Shown in pieces: positions 48,549 to 57,893 of a DNA stretch of 64,000 nucleotides; the stretch's first letter is position 1; each line of letters opens with the position of its first letter. Source of the stretch: an uncultured Fulvivirga sp. (GTDB taxonomy: Bacteria; Bacteroidota; Bacteroidia; Cytophagales; Cyclobacteriaceae). Under the pieces are notes generated by a model that was not told where the DNA came from, made no database searches, and was given only the letters and a program-made list of their open reading frames with translations. The stretch covers positions 806,001 to 870,000 of the forward strand of contig CANMSE010000002.1 of NCBI GenBank assembly GCA_947500555.1, given 5' to 3'. The position numbers and the translations under genes are program-made.

Positions 48549-49142
48549 GTGACTGATTTCAAATTAGATAATCGCTATAAAGCCATAGTAATTGGCGGCT
48601 CAGCAGGGAGCTTTCAGGGTATTGTGAAGATTCTTTCCAATTTACCGACTAATTTTCCTTTGCCAATTATCATGTGTTTGCATCGACTTAAGCATGTAAG
48701 AAATGGTTTTGTCGAAGCACTTTCAATAAAGAGTACTTTAGAAATAGTTGAACCTTTTGATAAAGAGCATATAAAAAAAGGAAAGGTATATTTGGCACCA
48801 TCAAACTATCATATGTCGACTGAGTTAGGGCATTTTTTCAGCCTCTCGACAGAAGATATGGTAAATAATTCACGACCGGCAATTGATATTACATTAGGAA
48901 CTACGGCATATGTTTTCAGAGATAAGCTCATTGGTATTTTACTTTCCGGAGCAAATAAAGACGGTGGCTTAGGTATGAAATATATAAAAGATCGAGGCGG
49001 AATGACAATAGTTCAAGAGCCATCAGAATGCATGATAGATACTATGCCAAAAGCCGCCATGAATTTGACAACAATTGATCATGTCCTTAAAATTGATGAG
49101 ATTGTAGAGTTTTTTAAACAATTACATAAACAGTACAAATAA
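48549..49142 (+). CDS. CheB-type methylesterase without a receiver domain
   Basis: 197-residue stand-alone CheB catalytic domain, which removes methyl esters (or deamidates Gln) on receptors. The triad is intact: Ser18 in GGSAGS, His45 in MCLHR, Asp138 in SGANKDGG. The usual N-terminal receiver that gates CheB through CheA phosphorylation is absent, so activity must be constitutive or controlled in another way. The start reads GTG; no ATG is available near the N-terminus. Its TAA stop overlaps the ATG of the next gene by one base. Confidence 0.9.
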   Translation: MTDFKLDNRYKAIVIGGSAGSFQGIVKILSNLPTNFPLPIIMCLHRLKHVRNGFVEALSIKSTLEIVEPFDKEHIKKGKVYLAPSNYHMSTELGHFFSLSTEDMVNNSRPAIDITLGTTAYVFRDKLIGILLSGANKDGGLGMKYIKDRGGMTIVQEPSECMIDTMPKAAMNLTTIDHVLKIDEIVEFFKQLHKQYK

Positions 49143-50017
49143 TGAAGTTAGATCAGCGGCAACTGAGCATATCATTAGTGTTAGTTTATATTATCTGTGT
49201 AATCTTCACAGCATATACACTATTTAAACTACAGAATGAGTTGGTATATGATGCCCAAGCTTTGGCAATATCTGAGTTAGCTAGTGCTCAGTCCATATTC
49301 ATTAAACTATACCTTGTAACGGGTTTTACTCTTCTTGCTGGCTTAGGTATTTTACTATACCTATTCGCTAACAAGGGTATGGAGATTATCTACATAGAAA
49401 AAAAAGAAAGTGATAAAAATGAGGGTGAAGAAAAGAACATCAAAGAAGAGGATGAAGAAAAGAACTTCGATATATCTTCTTTAAAGGGACTTGTAACCAG
49501 CAAAACTAAATCTGAAGAAAAGATTCTTACCGAAGGTCTTACAGAGATATGTAAATCTCTGGATGCTGGCATTGGAGCTTTCTATATGGTGAAAAAGGAT
49601 GGAAGCAAAAAAGTACTTCAAATGAATTCTACATATGCCATGAGTCTTGGAGAAAGTCAGCGTCCGACTTTTGAATTTGGTGAAGGTCTTGTAGGTCAGG
49701 TAGCTGCAGAAGGTAAGTCGCTTATCATAGATGATATCCCAGAGGGTTATGTCAAAATAGTATCTGGACTCGGAGGCGCCTCGCCTACACACTTAATGAT
49801 AAGTCCAGTGCATTATGGTAAAAGCCTGTGTGGAGTAGTCGAAATTGCATCATTTACAGCCATTAATGATGGTCATGTAAAAGCGGTTGATGAAGCATTT
49901 AGAGTAATTACAGATCGACTATTTAACAAAGAAGATCAAAAGCCGACAAAAGGAACTAAGAAGACTGTCGCTAAAACTTCGACAGAGGATAATAAAAAAG
50001 GAAGTAAAAAAGCATAA
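49142..50017 (+). CDS. Membrane-anchored GAF domain protein
   Basis: 291-residue protein with two transmembrane helices (about 8-28 and 52-75), an acidic/basic linker rich in Lys and Glu (80-110), one GAF domain (about 125-265) and a Lys-rich tail. The GAF holds GEGLVGQ and YVKIVSGLGG, the same signature as the GAF domains of the two large sensors in this cluster. No output domain is present. It could act as an accessory sensor or scaffold for its neighbours. Translation is probably coupled to cheB through TAATG. Confidence 0.8.
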   Translation: MKLDQRQLSISLVLVYIICVIFTAYTLFKLQNELVYDAQALAISELASAQSIFIKLYLVTGFTLLAGLGILLYLFANKGMEIIYIEKKESDKNEGEEKNIKEEDEEKNFDISSLKGLVTSKTKSEEKILTEGLTEICKSLDAGIGAFYMVKKDGSKKVLQMNSTYAMSLGESQRPTFEFGEGLVGQVAAEGKSLIIDDIPEGYVKIVSGLGGASPTHLMISPVHYGKSLCGVVEIASFTAINDGHVKAVDEAFRVITDRLFNKEDQKPTKGTKKTVAKTSTEDNKKGSKKA

Positions 50018-50031
50018 AAGCATATAAATAT

Positions 50032-53000
50032 ATGTTTAAAAAAATATCTATAAGCACCAAAATAACAGGCCTGGTCATAGGCATTGTCTTGGTTACTTTA
50101 ATTGCCATTAGTTTCTTGTCATATCGTCTCAACAGAGATGCCGTTCAGGAAAGTTATAGTGAAAGCCTCAGCGTGATAGGTAAATCCCAAGCTGGAGAAC
50201 TGGGAGTTTATTTTGACAATCTGTTGGCTAATATTCATCTATTGCAGAAGAATGAAAATCTTGTCGAAGGAGTTGCTGCATCAACATCTTCATCATCAGG
50301 CAGTGGACTTGATTTTGGATTTGGTGATGACCCATTTGCCTCAGATGAGCCAACAAGTGAAGATCCGTTTGCAGTCAATGATGATTTTGATGCGTTTAAC
50401 GGTGAAACAGAAAATGATCCATTCGCATTTGATGCTCAACCAACCCCAGCAGCACCAAGCTATGACGTTCAGGTATTTATTGACAAAATAAAGAGTGCCT
50501 ATGGTTATAAGAATATTCTTATAACAGAAACTACAGGAAAAGTTAAATATTCTACTTCTTCCTCTATATCGCCAGGAACCAATTTTATAGATCCAGATGG
50601 AGCAACATTGGCTAACTCAGCAAGAGATATCTATTTCAGCAATATTGCAGAAACTGAAGCCGGCTATTCCATTTTCGCAGGAGCACCCTTATCTCACTCA
50701 AACGGGGAGTCTTCAATTATTCTAATTGAGATCCAGATGAGTGAAGTATATCGGGCAATCAATGATACCACTGGTCTTGGAGCTACAGGCGAAGTTATTA
50801 TTGCCAGACTAGATTCTACCAGTGGAAGAATCAACTACTTAAATAAGCCCAGAAATAAACCAGATGGTGCATTTCATATATTAAGCTTAGGCGATGTCGC
50901 TTCAAAAGCCATTCAGAACGCTGTTACAGGTCAGGAAGGCAGTGGAGCCAACATTGATTACAGAGGTGAAGAAAATTTGGCCTATTGGACATACATTCCA
51001 AATATTCAATGGGGGTTAGTTACAAAAATTGACACCCAAGAAATTTTTAGTGATGCTAATAGTTTATTTCTCAGCTTTCTAATTTCTGGTGTGGTCATAT
51101 TATTTTTGGCTGCCTTCATTTCACTTATCTTTTCCAAATACATTACCAACCCATTACTTTCACTTAAAAAGACTCTTGAGCTAGTTGGTAGTGGTATTCT
51201 GCCGGAAAAAATAGATAATAAAACTTCTGATGAAATTGGTGATATGGCCACTAGTGTCAACCATCTTGTAGGAACTCTTAAAAACACTGCTCATTTCGCA
51301 CAACAGATTGGTGAAGGTAATTTCTCAGCTGATTTCGAACTGGCCAATGACGATGATGCCTTGGGTATGGCTTTGGTTAATATGCGTAACAATCTAATAG
51401 AAACTGAGAAACGCGATAAAGAACGAAATTGGATTGTTACTGGCGTTGCAGAGATTGGTGAAATATTGAGAGCCCATGATAACCTTGAACCACTTGGAGA
51501 TGCAGTCATAAAATACATAATAGGAAAAATAGATGCTATTCAAGGAGCCTTCTATGTTGTAAATGATGATGATCAAAGTGACAGTTTCTTAGAAATGAAA
51601 TCTAGTTTTGCCTACAATCGAAAAAAGCATCTGGAAGTGAGTTTTAAATTTGCTGAGGGACTTGTGGGTCAGGCTGCCGCTGAGCAGGATACCATATTGA
51701 GAACTGAGATCCCTCATGATTACGTTTCTATCACTTCGGGTATTCTGGGAGATCAACGACCAACAAGCATCCTAATAGTCCCTTTAATTACTGAAGAAAA
51801 GGTATATGGTGTGGTTGAGTTTGCCGGATTTGAAAAATTCGATAGTAGTAAGGTCAAATTTGTAGAAGAGTTGAGTTTGATTCTTGCAAGAACAGTATTT
51901 AATATAAAAGTAAATGAGCGAACACGTAAGCTTTTAGAAGAATCACAAACAATGAGTTCTGAACTTCAAGAAAAGCAAGAGATACTTCGTCAAAATGCTG
52001 AGGAAATGCAGGCTACTCAAGAAGAGCTTCAAAAATCTAACTCTAAACTAGAAGAGCAGATTGAAGAGGTGAACAGAACGCAAAACAGGATGCAGTTGCT
52101 GCTTGAAAATGCATCTGAGGTCATTACTATCTATGAAGAAGACGAGACCATTAGATATATCAGTCCGTCAGTAGAACCAATATTAGGTTACTCCCAGAAA
52201 GAAATGATGGGCTCACAAGATGCTGACAAGGTTAACAAAGAACACTTGAGTGATTTTAAGGGGATGTTCAAAGATTTACTTGATCGTCCTAATGAACAAG
52301 TTACTGTACAATATGAATACCTAACTAAAGAAGGGAATTACATATGGATTGAATCAACAGGTACAAATTTTATGTCTAATCCCGCAATTCATGGACTAAT
52401 TGTTAATTCTCAGGATATCACTCAAAGAAGACGAGCAGAACAAGAGCAACGCATGCGAAGTAAAATGCAGGCGCTTTCAGAAAATTCTCTTGATTTGATA
52501 ACCAGGCTTGAAGAAGACTCTATTTCTTACATCAATCCTGTAATCGAAGAATACACAGGGAAAAGCCCTTCCAGTTTTCTAAATCAGAAAATCATGGAAG
52601 CAGATCTTTCACAAAATGTTCTTGACAAATGGCTCGAAATTGTAGAAGAGGTAAATGTTACAAGTGAAAAAGTCACTTCAGAGATGGATTTTCCATCCGA
52701 CATGGGAGATCGAGTGATGCAAGTGAATGCCATCCCTGAATTTGACGATAATGAAAAGTTAGAATCTGTACTTGTAGTATCTCATGATATCACTGAGCGA
52801 AAGTTAATTGAGCTTGAAATACAGAATAAAAATAAAAAAATTGCAGATAGTATCAATTACGCTAAGCGTATACAGAATGCCATTCTTCCGAACAATAATG
52901 TCATAAACAAAGTATTACCTGACTCTTTCATTTTGTACAAACCAAAAGATGTTGTCAGTGGTGACTTTCCCTGGTATGTAAAAATTGGTGATGAGATTTA

Positions 53001-53592
53001 TTTTGCTGCTGTCGACTGTACAGGGCATGGCGTACCTGGGGCATTATTATCCTTAATAGGTTACTTCTTGCTTAATGATATTGTTCGCAGTAGAAAAATT
53101 ACTGACCCAGGAGTTATTTTGGATCAGTTAGATGAGGGAGTGACTACCACACTTAGACAAGATCAGGATGACTCTAAAACTAAAGATGGAATGGATATCG
53201 CGTTATGTAAAATAAATACGAAAAAACGCGTAATCGAGTATTCAGGTGCTCACCGTCCATTGTATGTGGTAAAAGATAATGAAATGCTGGAGATCAAGGG
53301 CAATAAGTTTGCCATTGGCGGGGGCATTTATAAAAATCAAACGAATTTTACCAATCACAAAATTGAGCTTAAAGAAGGGGATTCATTCTTCTTCTGCTCA
53401 GATGGATTCCCTGATCAGTTTGGAGGACCTGACAATCGTAAATATGGCCCAAAAAGATTAAGAGAAAAGGTGATGGAAGTTCACAAAAAATCTATGAAAG
53501 AGGCTCATGAAGAATTTGATAAAAGTTGGGAAGGATGGAGAGCTGACGAAAAACAGACAGATGATGTACTGTTAATAGGTATAAAATTGTAG
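50032..53592 (+). CDS. SiaA-like sensor phosphatase: HAMP, GAF, PAS-PAS, PP2C (SpoIIE)
   Basis: 1186-residue membrane phosphatase. TM1 is at about 11-30, an extracytoplasmic sensor region (31-344) with an acidic insert holding three DPF motifs (about 100-131), TM2 at about 345-370, HAMP, GAF (about 470-620), a coiled coil with EEMQATQEELQK, two PAS domains (about 690-805 and 810-930) and a C-terminal PP2C/SpoIIE domain (935-1186). The PP2C metal ligands appear intact: SGDFPW, VDCTGHGVPGA, CSDGF and TDDVLL. In Pseudomonas SiaA the equivalent phosphatase dephosphorylates SiaC. The SiaB and SiaC family genes follow at once, so the same role is likely here. Confidence 0.9.
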   Translation: MFKKISISTKITGLVIGIVLVTLIAISFLSYRLNRDAVQESYSESLSVIGKSQAGELGVYFDNLLANIHLLQKNENLVEGVAASTSSSSGSGLDFGFGDDPFASDEPTSEDPFAVNDDFDAFNGETENDPFAFDAQPTPAAPSYDVQVFIDKIKSAYGYKNILITETTGKVKYSTSSSISPGTNFIDPDGATLANSARDIYFSNIAETEAGYSIFAGAPLSHSNGESSIILIEIQMSEVYRAINDTTGLGATGEVIIARLDSTSGRINYLNKPRNKPDGAFHILSLGDVASKAIQNAVTGQEGSGANIDYRGEENLAYWTYIPNIQWGLVTKIDTQEIFSDANSLFLSFLISGVVILFLAAFISLIFSKYITNPLLSLKKTLELVGSGILPEKIDNKTSDEIGDMATSVNHLVGTLKNTAHFAQQIGEGNFSADFELANDDDALGMALVNMRNNLIETEKRDKERNWIVTGVAEIGEILRAHDNLEPLGDAVIKYIIGKIDAIQGAFYVVNDDDQSDSFLEMKSSFAYNRKKHLEVSFKFAEGLVGQAAAEQDTILRTEIPHDYVSITSGILGDQRPTSILIVPLITEEKVYGVVEFAGFEKFDSSKVKFVEELSLILARTVFNIKVNERTRKLLEESQTMSSELQEKQEILRQNAEEMQATQEELQKSNSKLEEQIEEVNRTQNRMQLLLENASEVITIYEEDETIRYISPSVEPILGYSQKEMMGSQDADKVNKEHLSDFKGMFKDLLDRPNEQVTVQYEYLTKEGNYIWIESTGTNFMSNPAIHGLIVNSQDITQRRRAEQEQRMRSKMQALSENSLDLITRLEEDSISYINPVIEEYTGKSPSSFLNQKIMEADLSQNVLDKWLEIVEEVNVTSEKVTSEMDFPSDMGDRVMQVNAIPEFDDNEKLESVLVVSHDITERKLIELEIQNKNKKIADSINYAKRIQNAILPNNNVINKVLPDSFILYKPKDVVSGDFPWYVKIGDEIYFAAVDCTGHGVPGALLSLIGYFLLNDIVRSRKITDPGVILDQLDEGVTTTLRQDQDDSKTKDGMDIALCKINTKKRVIEYSGAHRPLYVVKDNEMLEIKGNKFAIGGGIYKNQTNFTNHKIELKEGDSFFFCSDGFPDQFGGPDNRKYGPKRLREKVMEVHKKSMKEAHEEFDKSWEGWRADEKQTDDVLLIGIKL

Positions 53593-53695
53593 ATTTTTGA
53601 TTAAATGTCGTATTTTGACAGGCTTTAAAAGAAATTCAAAATTTAAATTATATAACACTTACTTGTTAAGAACTGAATAAAACGCTTTAAGACTT

Positions 53696-54229
53696 ATGAA
53701 GTATATTTTTGATTTACACAAAACCATGCTGGAAAACGACCTTATTCTGGTCTATGAAGGTGAGTTCACTCAGGAAATCACCAAGTCCGTACTGGCAATG
53801 GCTGAAAGAAATATGGATTCATCTGGAGAGGAATCCGCTGTTAAACGCAAAGTGTTTAACGTTATGGTGGAGTGCTTACAGAATATTGTAAAACATGCCG
53901 ATAACATTTCCGACAATCATTCTGCAGTCTTCATGATTGGTAAACAAGAAGATAAGTATGTGATTATTTCTGGTAACCCCATTCTAAACGAAAATATAGA
54001 TGGCCTGAAAAAGAAGCTAGAGAATATAAATGAGCTTGATAAAGATGGGCTCAAGGAACTCTATAAAAGTATAATAAAAAGTACTGAAATCTCTGATAAG
54101 GGTGGAGCAGGCCTTGGTTTTGTAGATATGGCAAGAAAATCAGGTAATAAACTTGGTTTTGAATTTACTGACTTGGGTGATGGTAAAAATTCATTCTTTT
54201 GCCTAAGAACTTCAATTGACAGACTATAA
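53696..54229 (+). CDS. SiaB family protein kinase (HATPase-like, DUF6272)
   Basis: 177-residue anti-sigma-factor-like kinase. A GHKL ATP-binding fold is marked by the N box VMVECLQNIVKHAD (about 60-73) and the glycine-rich lid KGGAGLGFVDMA (about 136-147). In the Pseudomonas Sia pathway SiaB phosphorylates SiaC on a threonine while SiaA reverses it. The flanking genes here are a SiaA-like PP2C and a SiaC, so the same kinase-phosphatase pair around SiaC is expected. It is separated from the phosphatase gene by 103 bp of AT-rich DNA and from siaC by 28 bp. Confidence 0.88.
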   Translation: MKYIFDLHKTMLENDLILVYEGEFTQEITKSVLAMAERNMDSSGEESAVKRKVFNVMVECLQNIVKHADNISDNHSAVFMIGKQEDKYVIISGNPILNENIDGLKKKLENINELDKDGLKELYKSIIKSTEISDKGGAGLGFVDMARKSGNKLGFEFTDLGDGKNSFFCLRTSIDRL

Positions 54230-54257
54230 TTTTTTAAGACTTTAAAAAGCACTAATA

Positions 54258-54620
54258 ATGGACATATTAAATTTAGAAAGCGCAGAGGATACACCAAAAA
54301 TCATTCTTGATAAAGGCAACGGTATTTTTGAAATTTCAGGAAGAAGTCTACCTGAAGATTCTGCTGAATTCTATCAACCTATATTGGATTGGATTGACGC
54401 CTATTCACAAGACCCTAATCCAAGCACAGACTTTGTATTCAAATTAGAATACTTCAACACAGCTTCCAGCAAACTTATACTTGACGTGCTTTCAGCACTT
54501 GAGGATATTGACGGAATGACAATTCAATGGTATTTTCATGAAGATGATGAAGATATGGAGGAAGCAGGTGAAGAGTTTTCAGAGCTTGTAGAATTACCTT
54601 TTGAGTTTAAGACATACTAA
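54258..54620 (+). CDS. SiaC family regulatory phosphoprotein (DUF1987)
   Basis: 120-residue small acidic protein with a ferredoxin-like/STAS-related DUF1987 fold. The key motif LEYFNTASSK places Thr68 at the position phosphorylated in Pseudomonas SiaC. The C-terminal half is highly acidic (EDDEDMEEAGEE). In Pseudomonas unphosphorylated SiaC binds and activates the diguanylate cyclase SiaD. No GGDEF gene is present in this window; an ABC transporter fusion follows instead, so the target of SiaC may differ. Confidence 0.9.
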   Translation: MDILNLESAEDTPKIILDKGNGIFEISGRSLPEDSAEFYQPILDWIDAYSQDPNPSTDFVFKLEYFNTASSKLILDVLSALEDIDGMTIQWYFHEDDEDMEEAGEEFSELVELPFEFKTY

Positions 54621-54671
54621 ATTTATATAAAGATTTTTTGCTGTAATCAATTTTGCTAGCAGCCTGATCGT

Positions 54672-57600
54672 ATGAGTGAAGAAATATTAAAGGCACTTAC
54701 GCAACTATTTGCAATCATTACTAAGCAAGATGGTGGCGTTACGGAGAAGGAACGACAATTCGTCATTGGCTTTTTTCAACAAGAACTTGATCAGGATTCG
54801 GTCAAAGAGTACCTTGAGCTATACGATAAATTTTCAGGATACAGCGAAGAAGGTAGTAAAGAAAAAGAAGCTGAAGGCACCAAAAAACGTAAGCTAACTT
54901 CTGTAAGAGACTCAGTTAAAACACTCGGGCTATGCAAGAAGATCAACAAAACCCTTACTCAAAAACAAAAAGTCGTTGTTCTAATAAAAATATTAGAACT
55001 AGTTGGTTCTGATAAGAATTTTACACCTCAACGAATGGAAATTATTGATACCATTAGCACGGTGTTCAATATTGTTAAAGACGAATATAAACTCATTGAA
55101 AGTTTTGTTATCCAGACGACTAAGGAAGAATTAAATTTTGCCGATATTCTTTTTGTTGATGGTGAAGGGGAACACGATCACACACCAAAATCGAAGGAAG
55201 AGCTAGAAGAGCTTGGCATTAAGTCTAAGCATTTCTATAGCGAACTGGATGGCCGTATTGTATTTTTGAAGGTCAACAGTGTAGACATGTATTTCACTAA
55301 GTATGTAGGTTCTGACCAGGTGATACTTAATGGATTTATCATGCAAAAGAATAGAGTGTACCTATTCTCTCATGGAAGTACTGTAAAAACTCAGTTGGGT
55401 GCAGCTCTCTACTATAGTGATCTCATCGCCCTATTTAATGAGGAACTTCAAACTGCTAAACTTTCATTCAATGCAGATATAAAAGAATTCCGATTCCCTA
55501 ATGGTGCTTTAGGGCTTAGAGATGTGATTATATCTGAAGGGCCAGGACAACTCATTGGAATTATGGGGGCTAGTGGAGCTGGAAAAACTACCTTAATGAA
55601 TGTTCTAGCTGGAATTGAACAACCTACCATAGGTAGTGTAAAGATCAATGGCTTTGATATAAATTCACAAAAAGATAGTATACATGGCGTTATTGGTTAT
55701 GTTTCCCAAGATGACCTGTTGATTGAAGAACTTACGGTTTATGAAAACCTTTATTACAATGCAAAACTTTGTTTTGCTAACCTTTCAGAATCTGATTTAG
55801 ATAAGCGTGTCCTAGACGTTTTAGAAAGCCTAGGGCTAGATCAAAGAAAGGATTTAAAAGTAGGTAGTGTTTTAGATAAAACGATTAGTGGAGGTCAGAG
55901 AAAAAGACTAAATATAGCGTTAGAGCTGATTAGAGAACCTGCAGTAATGTTTGTTGATGAGCCCACCTCTGGGTTGTCTTCAAGAGACTCTGAAAATGTT
56001 ATTGACTTGCTCAAAGAGTTATCATTGAAGGGTAAGTTGATATTTGTTGTAATTCACCAACCTTCTTCTGACATCTATAAGATGTTTAGTAAAATGTATA
56101 TCATGGACACAGGTGGGTTCCCCGTATTCTATGGTAACCCTGTAGAAGCTGTTACTTATTTCAAAAAAGCTTCCAACCAGGTCGATAGCCAAAGAGGGCA
56201 GTGTGAAACATGCGGTAACGTAAACCCTGAGCAGATATTCAATATCATTGAGGCTAAAGTAGTTGACGAATATGGTCAGCTAACTAATAAAAGAAAGGTA
56301 AATCCGCAACAGTGGCATGAAGGGTACAATGAGCATTTTAAAATAGATATTGTAGAAGATATTAATGAAGAACCAGCCCATTCTTTATTCATACCAAACA
56401 AACTCAAGCAAAGCATCATCTTCACAACACGTGATATGCTTAGCAAATTAAGCAATAGGCAGTACCTGTTAATTAATTTGCTGGAAGCGCCTTTACTTGC
56501 TTTGATTTTAGCGTTTATTATCAAATACAAGAGTAGTCCATTTGGAGATGAGTATATCTTTAGGTTTAACGATAATGTTCCTGCCTTTATGCTTATGAGC
56601 ATAATTGTAGCTCTGTTTATGGGTCTTACTGTAAGTGCGGAAGAAATTATAAGAGACAGGAAAATTCTAAAGCGAGAATCGTTTCTCAATCTTAGTTGGA
56701 ACAGTTATTTGGTCTCTAAAATCATTATACTATTTCTTATGTCTGCCATACAGACAATGTCATTTGTTCTTATCGGACATCTAATTCTGGAAATACATGG
56801 TATGACCTTCGCATTTTGGTTTGCCCTGTTCACCTGTTCATGTTTAGCGAATGTTTTAGGGCTTAATATTTCAAGTGCTTTTAATTCAGCTGTCACGGTG
56901 TATGTGATGATCCCTCTTCTACTTATTCCACAAATGATTTTAAGTGGCTTACTATTCAGTTTTGATAAGCTGAATGAAGTATTAAGTACAAAAGGCAAAG
57001 TACCAATAGTCGCAGATATGATGGCATCAAGGTGGGCTTATGAAGCAATGGCTGTTCATCAATTCAAAAATAATGACTATCAGGCCCCTTATTACGACTT
57101 AGAAAAAACACAGTCAGTGGCTGATTTCAAGGCTGCCTACCTCGTTGAAGAATTAAAGAAAAAAAGACGGTTTATCAATGACAATTATAAGGATTCAAAT
57201 GATTCGTTAACCCAGGTATTGAAGAAAGACTTAAAAATCATCAAAAACAACCTAGTTGATGAGTCCTTTAGAGACGGACTTGAAAATATGGATCTAAACA
57301 ATCTTACGATTGAAAATTTCTCAGAGGAGACCAGTAAATCGCTCGAGAATTATCTTAATAACTACAAAAAACACTATCAGAGCACTTACAATAAAGCAGT
57401 AGCAAAGAAAGATCAAATGGTCTATTATTTTGAAAATAATGAAGGCTATGACTATAATTTAAATGACTCAAAAAATGAGTACTACAATGAAAGTCTGGCT
57501 GACCTTGTAATGAATGTTGCTGAAAAAGATAGAATTATAGAGTATAGAGGTGAGTTAATTCAACAAATTAATCCAATATTCAACGAACCTGATAAACCCA

Positions 57601-57797
57601 GCCACTTTCTTGATTATAGAGCTCAGTTTTTTGCTCCTAAAAAGCACTTTGCAGGCGTATATTTTAATACCTATTTCTTCAATTTAATCATCATCTGGAT
57701 AATGACGCTTTTTCTGTATCTGATGCTTTATTTTGAAGCATTAAGAAAAGGACTAGACTCTTTGGGTAAGATTAAGTTTAGTAAGAAAAAGAGTTAA
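54672..57797 (+). CDS. TerB-like/ABCG-type ABC transporter fusion
   Basis: 1041-residue fusion. Residues about 1-155 form a helical TerB-like domain (KQDGGVTEKERQFVIGFF), followed by a linker domain (about 175-265), an ABC ATPase with Walker A GASGAGKTT (about 300-308), signature TISGGQRKR (about 403-411), Walker B VMFVDEP and the H-loop VIHQPSSD. This is the ABCG/White order with the ATPase first. Then come about six membrane helices in two parts (605-770 and 1010-1032) with a large soluble insert (about 790-1000) rich in Lys, Asn and Asp. The last part of the membrane domain is interrupted by this insert. It could be a SiaC-controlled exporter; substrate unknown. Confidence 0.87.
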   Translation: MSEEILKALTQLFAIITKQDGGVTEKERQFVIGFFQQELDQDSVKEYLELYDKFSGYSEEGSKEKEAEGTKKRKLTSVRDSVKTLGLCKKINKTLTQKQKVVVLIKILELVGSDKNFTPQRMEIIDTISTVFNIVKDEYKLIESFVIQTTKEELNFADILFVDGEGEHDHTPKSKEELEELGIKSKHFYSELDGRIVFLKVNSVDMYFTKYVGSDQVILNGFIMQKNRVYLFSHGSTVKTQLGAALYYSDLIALFNEELQTAKLSFNADIKEFRFPNGALGLRDVIISEGPGQLIGIMGASGAGKTTLMNVLAGIEQPTIGSVKINGFDINSQKDSIHGVIGYVSQDDLLIEELTVYENLYYNAKLCFANLSESDLDKRVLDVLESLGLDQRKDLKVGSVLDKTISGGQRKRLNIALELIREPAVMFVDEPTSGLSSRDSENVIDLLKELSLKGKLIFVVIHQPSSDIYKMFSKMYIMDTGGFPVFYGNPVEAVTYFKKASNQVDSQRGQCETCGNVNPEQIFNIIEAKVVDEYGQLTNKRKVNPQQWHEGYNEHFKIDIVEDINEEPAHSLFIPNKLKQSIIFTTRDMLSKLSNRQYLLINLLEAPLLALILAFIIKYKSSPFGDEYIFRFNDNVPAFMLMSIIVALFMGLTVSAEEIIRDRKILKRESFLNLSWNSYLVSKIIILFLMSAIQTMSFVLIGHLILEIHGMTFAFWFALFTCSCLANVLGLNISSAFNSAVTVYVMIPLLLIPQMILSGLLFSFDKLNEVLSTKGKVPIVADMMASRWAYEAMAVHQFKNNDYQAPYYDLEKTQSVADFKAAYLVEELKKKRRFINDNYKDSNDSLTQVLKKDLKIIKNNLVDESFRDGLENMDLNNLTIENFSEETSKSLENYLNNYKKHYQSTYNKAVAKKDQMVYYFENNEGYDYNLNDSKNEYYNESLADLVMNVAEKDRIIEYRGELIQQINPIFNEPDKPSHFLDYRAQFFAPKKHFAGVYFNTYFFNLIIIWIMTLFLYLMLYFEALRKGLDSLGKIKFSKKKS

Positions 57798-57839
57798 TTC
57801 ACTTGGCTTTCAATTGACCCCGAATAACAAATAATAATG

Positions 57840-57870
57840 TTTGTTATAGATAAATGAATTTATAATTTTG
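57840..57870 (+). promoter_or_regulatory. Bacteroidota -33/-7 promoter
   Basis: TTTG at 57840-57843, a 19-bp spacer, then TAATTTTG at 57863-57870. Both elements and the spacing match the Bacteroidota housekeeping consensus (TTTG-N19-TAnnTTTG). It lies 23 nt before the ATG of the lipoprotein gene, so that gene and its follower can be expressed apart from the upstream operon. Confidence 0.72.
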
Positions 57871-57893
57871 TTCAGATCATTAATGTTGCGAAT

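Noticed and set aside
50213..50491. Plus-strand ORF of 92 codons inside the PP2C sensor gene
   Set aside because: Out-of-frame shadow of the acidic repeat region; His/Gln-rich composition without protein-like pattern.
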